Positions 1 to 7,504 of a DNA stretch of 64,000 bases are shown piece after piece. Where the stretch lies: positions 4,030,001-4,094,000 of the forward strand of contig NZ_CP061947.1 in assembly GCF_014838715.1 (NCBI RefSeq), written 5' to 3'. Below the pieces are notes generated by a model, which had not been told where the DNA came from, did not search any database, and saw only the letters and a list, made by a program, of their open reading frames with translations. Each line of letters begins with the position of its first letter. Position 1 is the stretch's first letter. The translations under genes and the position numbers were made by a program. The DNA is from Algoriphagus sp. Y33. GTDB taxonomy: Bacteria; Bacteroidota; Bacteroidia; Cytophagales; Cyclobacteriaceae.

Positions 1-667
1 CGGAGTTTTCGTCAGGGATTTTTGCGGTGAGCATTTGCCCAATGGCATGCCTGAGATGTATCAAAAAGTAAAGGAAACCCCTATCAGTCCCAGATGAAAT
101 CACCTGAAAATCATTCCCTACAAACTGCCGGTAATAAATTCCCTTTCTAGCCAAGTACTCCTTGTAATCAAACTCATGGGGGTTAAGTGGTCCACCTATT
201 TTTTCGGGTTTTTTCTTTACCAAAAGTATCTCTCCGGGTTTTAAAGGTTCTTCACGCTGATGATATATCAAGATTTTCCCTCCAAGATCCATCCATTCTC
301 CCTCGATGAACGCTGATTTCACCTCAAGCAAATTCTCAAATGAATTTAGTTTTTGCAGATCATACCTAGTCACTTCTCCCAGATAAGATTCTGATCGGGC
401 TAAGTCCAAATCGGCAGAAAGTTGATCTTTTGTATATTGAACAAGCAGGGAACCAAAAGCGACCAAAGCGGTATAGGCCAAGTGGCTAGGCTGAAAGAGC
501 CAATTACTTGGTGATCGGAAAAGGACCAGTATCAGATATCCAACCCAAATTATGCTCAAAATCAATAGCAGTATGTGAGCGCCTGGAGACCAACTTGATT
601 GCCCCATAAAAACCCCAAGTAATATAAAGGGCATGTACCTTAAAAACGGAAAGTCTGCAAATCTCAT
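1..667 (-). CDS. comEC: ComEC/Rec2 family DNA-uptake channel protein, N-terminal part
   Basis: Open frame running off the left edge, starting with ATG at 667 and giving about 222 residues. ComEC is the inner-membrane channel through which single-stranded DNA enters during transformation. The visible part begins with closely spaced hydrophobic segments (FPFLRYMPFILLGVF, HILLLILSIIWVGYLILVLF), a third segment, and then the soluble DUF4131-like region typical of ComEC: it contains the GEILLVKKKPEK stretch and the NPHEFDYKEYLARKGIYYR motif that precedes the first channel helices. The C-terminal channel and beta-lactamase-like domains lie outside the window. Family assignment rests on this conserved N-terminal signature and is fairly secure; whether the organism is naturally competent cannot be told from here. 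Confidence 0.85.
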   Translation of the reverse strand, partial: MRFADFPFLRYMPFILLGVFMGQSSWSPGAHILLLILSIIWVGYLILVLFRSPSNWLFQPSHLAYTALVAFGSLLVQYTKDQLSADLDLARSESYLGEVTRYDLQKLNSFENLLEVKSAFIEGEWMDLGGKILIYHQREEPLKPGEILLVKKKPEKIGGPLNPHEFDYKEYLARKGIYYRQFVGNDFQVISSGTDRGFLYFLIHLRHAIGQMLTAKIPDENS

Positions 668-740
668 CCGAAAAAAATTAAAGATTTAATTTACAATATA
701 TTAGAAAAAAGTGCAACTGGGTCGCTTAATTCCTAGAACG

Positions 741-766
741 AAAAAAAGAGCCCCGCAAGGCTCTTT
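741..766 (-). terminator. Rho-independent terminator
   Basis: A 7-bp stem (AAGAGCC / GGCTCTT) with a six-base loop, followed on the minus strand by a run of T (the A-run at 741-747). It sits 25 bases after the stop of the beta-barrel gene ending at 792 and separates it from comEC. Confidence 0.8.
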
Positions 767-791
767 TGTGAAAGTATGTTTTGATATATTA

Positions 792-1355
792 TTAGAATCT
801 ATAGCCCAAGTTGAAGCCCCCATTCAATTCGATAGCCGAAAAACGATCAGCTACGTCATCGTTGAAGTTTCTCCCAATATTTAAGAACGGGCCAAAGGCA
901 AAGTTTTTAGAAAGCTCCCACTTATAACCGGCACCTGCACCTAAAATAAATGCAGTCATATCGGTAGTACTTCTTCCTCCATTTGAAGGCTCTTCAAAAT
1001 CCCCAAAGCGGATTTTAGCAAGCGGAAACAAGAAAAACCGCCCACTACTGCCATTACCAAAATAAAAATTCATTGATGCTTGTATAGAATTGGTCTTGTA
1101 CTGTTTACCGTCTGATTCTGAATTAAAGCCAAAGCGGTCGTTTATAAAACCCTTGAATTCTAAAGAATGATCATCACTCAAATAGCGTTCGTATCCTATT
1201 TCTACAGATCCAAACCAAATTAAGGTAAGGAAATTGGCATGAATCTCATTTGAATAGCCTCCACTGTACGAATCACTACTGGATAAAACTGCTTGTGAGA
1301 ATCCTAATCCTACAAAAGCAAGCGCAAACACTAGCGTAAAAATTGACTTTTTCAT
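792..1355 (-). CDS. Small outer-membrane beta-barrel-like protein
   Basis: 187 aa. Residues 1-20 form a Sec signal peptide (MKKSIFTLVFALAFVGLGFSQA). The mature part is a series of alternating hydrophobic/polar strands (for example SVEIGYERYLS, NSIQASMNFYFG, AFILGAGAGYKWELS, AIELNGGFNLGYRF) and it ends in a C-terminal phenylalanine, as outer-membrane barrels do. The pattern resembles DUF3575-like or generic OmpA-type eight-stranded barrels common in Bacteroidetes. No enzymatic motif is visible. It follows the phoH-GNAT pair on the same strand with a 35-base gap and has its own terminator. Function unknown; outer-membrane location is inferred from sequence pattern. Confidence 0.75.
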   Translation of the reverse strand: MKKSIFTLVFALAFVGLGFSQAVLSSSDSYSGGYSNEIHANFLTLIWFGSVEIGYERYLSDDHSLEFKGFINDRFGFNSESDGKQYKTNSIQASMNFYFGNGSSGRFFLFPLAKIRFGDFEEPSNGGRSTTDMTAFILGAGAGYKWELSKNFAFGPFLNIGRNFNDDVADRFSAIELNGGFNLGYRF

Positions 1356-1390
1356 ATTCCTATCTTTTTTGGAGAAATTAACATCAATAC

Positions 1391-1825
1391 TTAAGCCAAT
1401 TGCATTTTATAATGCAAAATATTACACTCTTCAAACATATCTCCCTCTTTCTCAAAACCAAATTTTGAATAGAGGGGAACAGCAGTGAGCTGAGCATGAA
1501 GGTATTTTTTTCTCCCTTGAGTATCAGGATTTTCTTTGATATCCGACAAAACTGCTGCCACCAAAGCCTGCCCCACTCCCTTTCCGCGGGCATCTTTCAT
1601 TACGGCAAAACGCTCAAGCTTCACTCCATTCGATGTAATTCTCCAACGGGCCGTACCTACGGGTTTATCATCAAGACAAGCGAGAAAATGTTTAGAAATG
1701 CTTTCAAACTCGTCGTATTCCTCTTTGGGATCCACCTCTTGCTCAATCACAAACACCTGCTCTCTTATCCAAAATGCAGATTTCAACTGATCGTCACGGG
1801 TGATTTTTTCTACTTTGAGACTCAT
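1391..1825 (-). CDS. GNAT family N-acetyltransferase
   Basis: 144 aa, a full single GNAT domain. The acetyl-CoA pyrophosphate-binding motif A is visible as LERFAVMKDARGKGVGQALV (R-G-K-G-V-G matches Q/RxxGxG/A), and the C-terminal LYSKFGFEKEGDMFEE is the usual motif B region. The N-terminal IREQVFVIEQEVDPKEEYDEFE stretch is typical of the ElaA/YitI-like branch, whose substrates are mostly unknown. The gene starts inside the last 32 bases of phoH in another frame, so it is probably translated by coupling to phoH. Confidence 0.88.
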   Translation of the reverse strand: MSLKVEKITRDDQLKSAFWIREQVFVIEQEVDPKEEYDEFESISKHFLACLDDKPVGTARWRITSNGVKLERFAVMKDARGKGVGQALVAAVLSDIKENPDTQGRKKYLHAQLTAVPLYSKFGFEKEGDMFEECNILHYKMQLA

Positions 1826-2783
1826 TTTTTTCCTGTTCTTTATAATAATGATCTTTTTCGTAAGCTTCTATAATGGATTTTACCAGCCTATGCCTGATTA
1901 CATCTTTTCCACTAAGATTTACAATACCAATTCCCTTTACGTCTTTTAGGATCTTAAGGGCCTCCGTCAATCCGCTTTTTTGCCTTATAGGCAAATCCAC
2001 CTGTGTCTGATCTCCGGTGATGATCACTTTGGAATTTGGCCCCATCCGGGTCAAGAACATCTTAATCTGCTCATTGGTAGTGTTCTGTGCTTCATCCAGC
2101 AAAACAAATGCATCATGGAGCGTTCGTCCACGCATATATGCCAACGGAGCAATTTCTATAACACGGGTTTCTTGATAGTACTTAAGTTTTTCCGGTGGTA
2201 CCATATCCTGAAGCGCATCATAAATCGGTCTTAAATATGGATCCAGTTTCTCTTGAAGATCGCCTGGCAAAAATCCAAGATTTTCTCCCGCTTCCACGGC
2301 CGGTCTGGTAATAATGATCCGCTTGACCTCACGGTTCTTCAATGCACGGACAGCCAAGGCAACTGCAATATAGGTTTTGCCCGTACCCGCCGGTCCCAAG
2401 GCAAACACCAGATCATTCTCCATTGCCGACACAACCAATTTCCGCTGGTTGGCAGACTTTGGCTTGATCACCAGTCCCTTGTTGCCAAAGACAATTACCT
2501 GATCCCGATTCGCTTCCTCGAAAGGTACGCCTTCCACATCCAGGTAGTCTTTTACATTCTCCGGCGAGATGTGACCAAACCGGTCAATATGCTCAAGCAA
2601 AAGATTAAGGACATCATTAATCCTCAAGATTTCAGGAGCTCCGCCCTGAATTCTGATCTCATTGCCCCGGGAAATAATCTTGCTCTGGGGAAAGGCAGCG
2701 GCAATTTGACGGATATTCTCATTGGCTTCGCCTAAAAATTCTGCCAAGGGGACATTTTCTAATGTGATTACTTTTTCGACCAA
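1794..2783 (-). CDS. phoH: PhoH family ATPase
   Basis: 329 aa, the usual length for the PhoH/YbeZ family of cytoplasmic P-loop ATPases. An N-terminal region with a KH-like IRIQGGAPEILRINDVLN segment (around residues 42-60) is followed by Walker A GPAGTGKT at 130-137 and Walker B VLLDEAQ at 227-233, then the LTRMGPNSKVIITGDQTQVDLP signature of sensor type. YbeZ homologues act with the endoribonuclease YbeY in ribosome/RNA metabolism; that role is inferred. The frame has no ATG upstream of the conserved part before a stop codon, so a TTG start at 2783 is chosen. It overlaps the downstream GNAT gene by 32 bases and is divergent from the SAM hydrolase-like gene. Confidence 0.9.
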   Translation of the reverse strand: MVEKVITLENVPLAEFLGEANENIRQIAAAFPQSKIISRGNEIRIQGGAPEILRINDVLNLLLEHIDRFGHISPENVKDYLDVEGVPFEEANRDQVIVFGNKGLVIKPKSANQRKLVVSAMENDLVFALGPAGTGKTYIAVALAVRALKNREVKRIIITRPAVEAGENLGFLPGDLQEKLDPYLRPIYDALQDMVPPEKLKYYQETRVIEIAPLAYMRGRTLHDAFVLLDEAQNTTNEQIKMFLTRMGPNSKVIITGDQTQVDLPIRQKSGLTEALKILKDVKGIGIVNLSGKDVIRHRLVKSIIEAYEKDHYYKEQEKNESQSRKNHP

Positions 2784-2820
2784 ACTTTTCTGTTGATTAG
2801 CGCTATTGATTAGATTTTCC

Positions 2821-2852
2821 TTGAAGGCAGAAGAATAAAATTTCTATTTTTG
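2821..2852 (+). promoter_or_regulatory. Bacteroidetes-type promoter for the 2903 gene
   Basis: TTG at 2821-2823, a 21-base spacer, and TATTTTTG at 2845-2852 match the Bacteroidetes sigma-A consensus (TTTG / TAnnTTTG). It lies 50 bases before the ATG at 2903. Confidence 0.6.
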
Positions 2853-2902
2853 TCCGCAGCCCTCCTTAACAAAAGTACATAAATTTTAATTGACTTGCTT
2901 CT

Positions 2903-3673
2903 ATGGCATTGGTGACATTCCTCTCAGATTTTGGGGACAAAGATTACTACGTACCGGCAGTAAAAGCTAAAATGCTTGCCGTAAATCCACAATTAAACAT
3001 CATCGATATTTCGCACAATATCGAGACGTTTGATATTGCCCATGCTGCATTTGTGCTACGTTCTACTTTCAGGGATTTCCCAAAGGGCACCGTGCATTTG
3101 GTTTCTATAAATACCACCGGAAGCATTACCCATGGGTATATCGGTGTAAAGCTCGAAGAACATATTTTCATCGGTCCGAACAACGGGATCTTAAGTCTGC
3201 TGGCTGATCATGAGCCGGGAATTATGGTTCAGTTTGCCGACATACATTTGAAAGACTCCACATTCCCTACTAAGGATATCTTAGCCCCTATAGCCGCAAA
3301 AGTGGCCAGCGGTGCAGCAATTCATGATTTTGGCGGACCCCTGGCAAACTTCCGAAAACTCATGTCCCGCCATCCAAAAGCTACCCGTGAGCATATCATC
3401 GGGCATGTGCTTCGCGTGGATCGCTATGGCAATCTGATCACAAATATCAACAGGGCCGTTTTCGACAAGTTGAATCCAGGCAAATTCACCATAGAATTTG
3501 GTAGGGAATCTGTCAACAAACTACACAAAGGCTACGATCAGGTAGAACCGGGAGACTGTTTTGCGTTTTTCAACAGCCTGGATTTACTTGAAATTGGGAT
3601 CAATCACGGTCACGGAAGTGATTTGCTCGGATTGAAATACGACAGTGTAGTCTACATAACGTTCCTTTCCTAA
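2903..3673 (+). CDS. SAM hydroxide adenosyltransferase (DUF62 family)
   Basis: 256 aa, full length for the DUF62 / SAM-dependent halogenase-like family. Members in ordinary bacteria hydrolyse S-adenosylmethionine to adenosine and methionine using water or hydroxide; chlorinases and fluorinases are specialised relatives. The N-terminus LVTFLSDFGDKDYYVPAVKAKM carries the conserved SDFG and D-x-Y/S-VG-like region, followed by IDISHNIETFDIAHAAFVL, and the C-terminal barrel includes RVDRYGNLITNI. No halide-binding loop insertion was evident, so the hydrolytic activity is more likely. The next gene overlaps its stop codon (TAATG), indicating one transcript. Confidence 0.88.
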   Translation: MALVTFLSDFGDKDYYVPAVKAKMLAVNPQLNIIDISHNIETFDIAHAAFVLRSTFRDFPKGTVHLVSINTTGSITHGYIGVKLEEHIFIGPNNGILSLLADHEPGIMVQFADIHLKDSTFPTKDILAPIAAKVASGAAIHDFGGPLANFRKLMSRHPKATREHIIGHVLRVDRYGNLITNINRAVFDKLNPGKFTIEFGRESVNKLHKGYDQVEPGDCFAFFNSLDLLEIGINHGHGSDLLGLKYDSVVYITFLS

Positions 3674-3972
3674 TGCTGATTAGAATTGTTCGGATGACGT
3701 TCAAACCTGATGCGGTAGATCTTTTCTTGCAATACTTCCACTCCAACAAGAATTCCATTCGAAATTTCGCCGGTTGCCATCACTTGGAACTCTGGCAGGA
3801 TGAAAACGAGAAAAATATTTTCCTAACCTGTAGCCATTGGGAAAGCGAGGAAAAACTAAATCAATACCGTGACTCTGAGCTTTTTAAATCTGTGTGGGCA
3901 TTTACCAAAGCACTCTTTTCAGAAAAGCCTCAAGCTTTCAGTTCAAAAAAACTGGAAGAAGTGGAAAAATGA
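3673..3972 (+). CDS. ABM-domain (antibiotic biosynthesis monooxygenase-like) protein
   Basis: 99 aa, one ferredoxin-like ABM domain. The opening MLIRIVRMTFKPDAVDLFLQYF, the central HLELWQDENEKNIFLTCSHWESEEKLNQYRDSELFKSVW pattern and the size match small cofactor-free monooxygenases of the YgiN/PF03992 type. The start codon overlaps the upstream stop by one base, so it is translationally coupled to the SAM hydrolase-like enzyme. Substrate unknown. Confidence 0.8.
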   Translation: MLIRIVRMTFKPDAVDLFLQYFHSNKNSIRNFAGCHHLELWQDENEKNIFLTCSHWESEEKLNQYRDSELFKSVWAFTKALFSEKPQAFSSKKLEEVEK

Positions 3973-3973
3973 A

Positions 3974-4005
3974 TTTGTAGAAAAAAAATTCTTTCCTCAT
4001 ATTTG
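3974..4005 (+). promoter_or_regulatory. Promoter of tRNA-Leu
   Basis: TTTG at 3974-3977, a 20-base spacer and CATATTTG at 3998-4005 (one mismatch to TAnnTTTG). Predicted transcription start is about 50 bases upstream of the mature tRNA. Confidence 0.6.
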
Positions 4006-4061
4006 CATCCCGTTACGCAAGTGATGTAGTCAAGTCAGGTGTAAAATCCGACTTACCAAAA

Positions 4062-4143
4062 GCCCAGATGGCGGAATTGGTAGACGCGTTGGTCTCAAAC
4101 ACCAATGTCTTCGGACGTGCCGGTTCGACTCCGGCTCTGGGTA
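4062..4143 (+). tRNA. tRNA-Leu (anticodon CAA)
   Basis: A complete class II tRNA. The acceptor arms GCCCAGA and TCTGGGT pair over seven positions (the first as G-U). The D loop carries GAATTGGTAGAC, the anticodon stem TTGGT/ACCAA encloses CTCAAAC giving anticodon CAA (reads UUG), a long variable arm (GTCTTCGGAC) follows as expected for Leu, and the T arm is CCGG-TTCGACT-CCGG. The 3' CCA is not encoded (discriminator A is followed by CATTG). A strong terminator follows at once. Confidence 0.96.
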
Positions 4144-4149
4144 CATTGC

Positions 4150-4183
4150 AAAAGCTCTTTCTTATCAGAAAGAGCTTTTTTTG
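4150..4183 (+). terminator. Rho-independent terminator of tRNA-Leu
   Basis: A 12-bp stem (AAAGCTCTTTCT with AGAAAGAGCTTT), a four-base loop TATC and a T run directly after it, seven bases downstream of the tRNA. Confidence 0.9.
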
Positions 4184-4238
4184 TGTTTTTAAAATTAACC
4201 ACGATGGTCACTTAGCATACAATTTTTTATTACGCAAC

Positions 4239-5393
4239 TTACGATGCTCTACTTGCCTCCAACACCTGAATCAGCTTGTCAATATCTGCTTCTGTATTAA
4301 AAACATTGACAGAAACCCGCAGATTTTCTCCACGATTAGAAACAAAGACTCTGTTTTTCTGCAGATTATCCATCAAAAGTTCAGCATCAATATCCTCCGG
4401 CAATTTTAACCCGAAGAGATGATGGGAAGTATACGACTCCTTTTCAAGCACTACATTCCGGCTTTTCAAATACTCATAAAGTGGTATGGTCAGCTCACGA
4501 CAATAACGTTCTATTTCCACGACAGTCCATTCATTAATCTGTTTCAGGCCCTCATTAAGCATAGGCAAAAGAATAAAATTACTCATCTCCCCCACATTGT
4601 AACGCCCGGAATCCTCCGTATACTCATGATCGTAGTTGGTCAAATTTCCAAAATCCTGTGAATTGGTGCGGTTCATCCACGATTCTTCCAATGGTTGCCC
4701 TCCGTCAAAAGCATGACCGAAATAGGAAATCCCTATTCCATAAGAACCAAAAAGCCATTTGTAACTCGCACAGATCAAGGCATCAATTTTAAATCGCTTG
4801 ACATCCATCTCAACAGCTCCCACGGACTGGGTACCATCCACAATAAAAATCGCTCCCACGGTTTTACATTTCTGGCCTATACTCTCCAGATCGAATTTCA
4901 GTCCATTCATCCAGTGAATGGATGACATCAGCACCACGGCGGTCTCCGGGGTGATGCTATCCAGCAGATTTTTATTCCAGCTTTCTCCCTGCGTTAGAGC
5001 TTCTTTGTCAGGCCCGACTACTTTAAGTTCAGCTTGATTTTTATGACACCATGATTTCAGTGAAAAATACCCGCTGGGAAATTCATCTTCCAAAACGATG
5101 GCATGCTGCCCAGGAGCACAAGAAACATTACCCAATGCCGTTGCAAAGCCGTAAGAACTTGAAGGAATCAAAGCAACCTGAAGCGGATCACAGTTTATCA
5201 ACTCTGCAAATCGTGCTTTCACTTCTTTGGGCAATGCGAAAAAATCTTCAGGTGTAATTTGAAAAGGATTTCTAGCCTGAATAAGTGCTGCTATGGCAGC
5301 AGCCTCAGCCGACTTCAACAGTGGAGATTTGGAACCACAATTGAGGTAATGAATATCCTGATCAAGATTAAATAGGTGTTTCTGAGAATCCAT
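4239..5393 (-). CDS. Class V aminotransferase (PLP enzyme, cysteine desulfurase/epimerase-like)
   Basis: 384 aa, a complete fold-type I PLP enzyme of the class V aminotransferase family (CsdA/isopenicillin-N-epimerase-like). Visible sites are the cofactor-ring loop PSSSYGFATAL (77-87), the pyridine-nitrogen aspartate in IFIVDGTQSVGA (D186) and the Schiff-base lysine in CASYKWLFGSYGIG (K212). No catalytic cysteine loop of the IscS/SufS type is obvious, so a bona fide desulfurase is doubtful; an epimerase, lyase or transaminase activity on an amino acid is equally possible. It stands alone, convergent to the tRNA and 54 bases downstream of the EcsC gene on the same strand. Confidence 0.85.
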   Translation of the reverse strand: MDSQKHLFNLDQDIHYLNCGSKSPLLKSAEAAAIAALIQARNPFQITPEDFFALPKEVKARFAELINCDPLQVALIPSSSYGFATALGNVSCAPGQHAIVLEDEFPSGYFSLKSWCHKNQAELKVVGPDKEALTQGESWNKNLLDSITPETAVVLMSSIHWMNGLKFDLESIGQKCKTVGAIFIVDGTQSVGAVEMDVKRFKIDALICASYKWLFGSYGIGISYFGHAFDGGQPLEESWMNRTNSQDFGNLTNYDHEYTEDSGRYNVGEMSNFILLPMLNEGLKQINEWTVVEIERYCRELTIPLYEYLKSRNVVLEKESYTSHHLFGLKLPEDIDAELLMDNLQKNRVFVSNRGENLRVSVNVFNTEADIDKLIQVLEASRAS

Positions 5394-5447
5394 AAACTAT
5401 AATTTAGTTCAATTTGCGAAGTGTAAAATTATTGATTGAAGATTACA

Positions 5448-6164
5448 TCATTCTAACACACGTAATCGATAAGCGTTCATTGCGTATTTGCCTAAATGCT
5501 CGGTAAGTCGATAATTTGCAATCGCACCCACTCCCGCCCCTATAATCGGAATCAGTTGTGCCAGTTTCGCCAAGTCGATATAGTCCCTGTAATCCAACTG
5601 AAAGGTCTTCCAGTCAAACTCTTTCAGATCCTTGGGCAAGCTGTCTCTGTATTCTTCCCAATTTTCCACAAGCCCTACCAAGTCATTCCGCCTCTGCTGA
5701 CTGGAAAAACTAAGCTGAAAAACGTAAAGCAGAAAGAGTCGCTCATGAAAATCCTTGGTATCAAAGCCATAGAGTGCCGCGATGTCAAAAAGCATTTTCA
5801 TTTTGATGGTCAGAAAAGCAGGAAAATCCGCAAACCCCATAAGAATTCCTCCTGCACCGGTGACTGCTCCTTCTACAGAAGCCGTATTGCGGTACCATTT
5901 AATCCTACTTCGTACTTTAAATTCCCGTTGTTTGAATGTCAGGCTTTCATGTGGCCTGGGAACAATCCAACTTGAACCGGTGATCACCACTTTGACCATG
6001 TTTTCTATTGCTAGAGTAATAGCCTTATGAACCTTTTCCGGGATCCAGCTATTGATTTTGCTCTGAACTCCATGGGTTAGGCGTCCTCCTAGGCTTGGCT
6101 TTTTCTTCATTTCATATTGCCAAAGAGCAAGCTCAGCATGGGCATAATGTAAATAGGCGTCCAT
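5448..6164 (-). CDS. EcsC family protein
   Basis: 238 aa. The central KWYRNTASVEGAVTGAGGILMGFADFPAFLTIKMKMLFDIAALYGFD segment with its glycine/alanine-rich amphipathic helices, and the closing LIPIIGAGVGAIANYRLTEHLGKYAMNAYR, are diagnostic of the EcsC family. The family is named after a Bacillus protein linked to the EcsAB ABC transporter, but here no ABC transporter is adjacent and the biochemical role is unknown. Two glycine-rich hydrophobic stretches suggest membrane association. Same strand as the aminotransferase. Confidence 0.85.
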   Translation of the reverse strand: MDAYLHYAHAELALWQYEMKKKPSLGGRLTHGVQSKINSWIPEKVHKAITLAIENMVKVVITGSSWIVPRPHESLTFKQREFKVRSRIKWYRNTASVEGAVTGAGGILMGFADFPAFLTIKMKMLFDIAALYGFDTKDFHERLFLLYVFQLSFSSQQRRNDLVGLVENWEEYRDSLPKDLKEFDWKTFQLDYRDYIDLAKLAQLIPIIGAGVGAIANYRLTEHLGKYAMNAYRLRVLE

Positions 6165-6206
6165 AAAATAAATTTAGTTTGCGATACTATCAAACGGATT
6201 TCGTTT

Positions 6207-6402
6207 TCAATAGTCTACTACTTGTTGTAAATGATGTTCTAAATGCGCTACATAATCAACTATCAGAAATCCCAATGTCAAATTATCATCTCCATTTACT
6301 TGATGTTAATTTTAAAGAAAATTGTTCGTCTTCAATTTCTCTCAACAGTCTGGGAATTGCTTGTGTAAGATATTCAAGCCTATTTATTGATTCTCTAACC
6401 AT
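6207..6402 (-). pseudogene. DinB-family protein remnant (deleted and frameshifted)
   Basis: On the minus strand an ATG at 6402 opens MVRESINRLEYLTQAIPRL followed by LREIEDEQFSLKLTSSKWR and a stop; this is the usual opening of a DinB/YfiT-like metal-dependent protein (helix 1, then the KW[ST] motif). Directly after, in another frame, reads FLIVDYVAHLEHHLQQVVDY and a stop at 6207, the usual C-terminal helix with a metal-binding HxxHH-like motif. The roughly 100 residues normally lying between them are absent. Both ends therefore belong to one gene that has lost its middle and its frame. Function (thiol transfer or DNA-damage-inducible DinB type) is presumably lost. Confidence 0.65.
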
Positions 6403-6513
6403 ATAGTTCAGTCTTAGTCAGTTTTTAAAATTCTCCCTCTATTTCCTTCAGGGTATTTGGCAAAAATCGTATCGAATAAATTACGAGTTGCCAAACTGTA
6501 CTTATTCCCTAAA

Positions 6514-7260
6514 TCATTCATCAAATCCTGGCCTAATAAATTGAGCATAGTTCGGAACCAATTCCGCCAGGAGTTTTCTGGATTTATCCAAAAGGATCAA
6601 TAAACTCAAAATCGAATCCTGCTCAGTTCCCAGTGCGTCAAGCAGTATTTTCCAAGCCTGCATACTTCGTTCAATTGATATCATCGCGATCTTCGCAGAC
6701 CCGTTATAACTTTTCTCTTCTTCCGGAAACTCTTCCCAAAAGTCATCTGAAAGATCATTAAGCACTCTTTTTGATTTTACATGGATAAAAAACAAATACC
6801 ACTGAATCACTTCAAGTGCATCTTCAATTTTAGAAATCTGATTATTGACCTCAGATACTTGCCTAATTCCCAAGTCTACTTGCTGGGTTAATTCTTCACA
6901 ATAGTCTTTTAATTTGGACGACTCAATCCAATCCTTCCCCTCAAGCAAATACTGATTTGTAATGACGCTCAAGGGATGCCCTTCCAGCCTTCTATCCTCT
7001 TCTTCCAAGGAAATGTCAGCCGCACTATCCTTTGCGATTTGGTCCAGGTCAATACCAAGCTTCTCTGCCATTATATGAAGCATATCCAAAGTCTCTTTAA
7101 AGTTCTCGGATAATGCATTCCAAAAGTCTTCCGGTTCTTTCAAATCCCTCTCTTTCTCCCTCTCAAAAACCCTACATCTTGTGGTAAAAGCACAGCGTTC
7201 ACACCATCGATCGCACCAATTATATATTCCTGAGATAAAAGTTGAGTTGATGTCATCCAT
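6514..7260 (-). CDS. Uncharacterised protein with N-terminal Cys cluster
   Basis: 248 aa, family not recognised. The N-terminus carries a compact four-cysteine cluster, WCDRWCERCAFTTRC (residues about 15-29, spacing C-x3-C-x2-C-x5-C), preceded and followed by aromatic residues, a pattern that could bind zinc or an iron-sulfur cluster. The rest (from about residue 35) is acidic and predicted by eye to be helical, with heptad-like stretches (LKDYCEELTQQVDLGIRQVSEVNNQISKIEDALE). No signal peptide or membrane segment. It stands alone between the DinB remnant and the M14 peptidase on the same strand. Start chosen as the only ATG before the Cys cluster. Confidence 0.7.
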   Translation of the reverse strand: MDDINSTFISGIYNWCDRWCERCAFTTRCRVFEREKERDLKEPEDFWNALSENFKETLDMLHIMAEKLGIDLDQIAKDSAADISLEEEDRRLEGHPLSVITNQYLLEGKDWIESSKLKDYCEELTQQVDLGIRQVSEVNNQISKIEDALEVIQWYLFFIHVKSKRVLNDLSDDFWEEFPEEEKSYNGSAKIAMISIERSMQAWKILLDALGTEQDSILSLLILLDKSRKLLAELVPNYAQFIRPGFDE

Positions 7261-7456
7261 AATGCAGTAAATAAGGAAGGGTTCGAAGAATGTATACGTT
7301 TAAGATAAAAAAGATTTACGAATTAGGGCTTTGTATAAAGTCCGGCTTCTAGAGAAGCAGGACAACTTCAAATGCCACTGTTCGTGAGGCAAGAACAGAA
7401 ACGGTAAAGTACATTGCAAAAATCCGTGATCGTTCTGGTTATAAATTCCTATAAAA

Positions 7457-7482
7457 AAAACCGCCCTTCTCAAGGCGGTTTT
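7457..7482 (-). terminator. Rho-independent terminator of M14 peptidase gene
   Basis: Nine-base arms AAAACCGCC and GGCGGTTTT separated by eight bases; a T run follows on the minus strand. It lies 22 bases after the stop codon of the gene ending at 7505. Confidence 0.88.
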
Positions 7483-7504
7483 CAATAAACAAAGAACTGA
7501 CTAC

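Noticed and set aside
1496-1873. Plus-strand frames opposite GNAT and phoH
   Set aside because: Shadow frames of well-supported minus-strand genes.
4068-4409. Open frame starting MAELVDALVSNTNVFGRAGS on the plus strand
   Set aside because: It is the translation of the tRNA-Leu gene and the terminator; a familiar artefact.
6179-6406. 75-aa plus-strand open frame
   Set aside because: Antisense to the DinB remnant; no start context or family.
7300-7485. 61-aa minus-strand frame downstream of the M14 gene
   Set aside because: Begins inside the terminator hairpin region and shows no protein-like composition.
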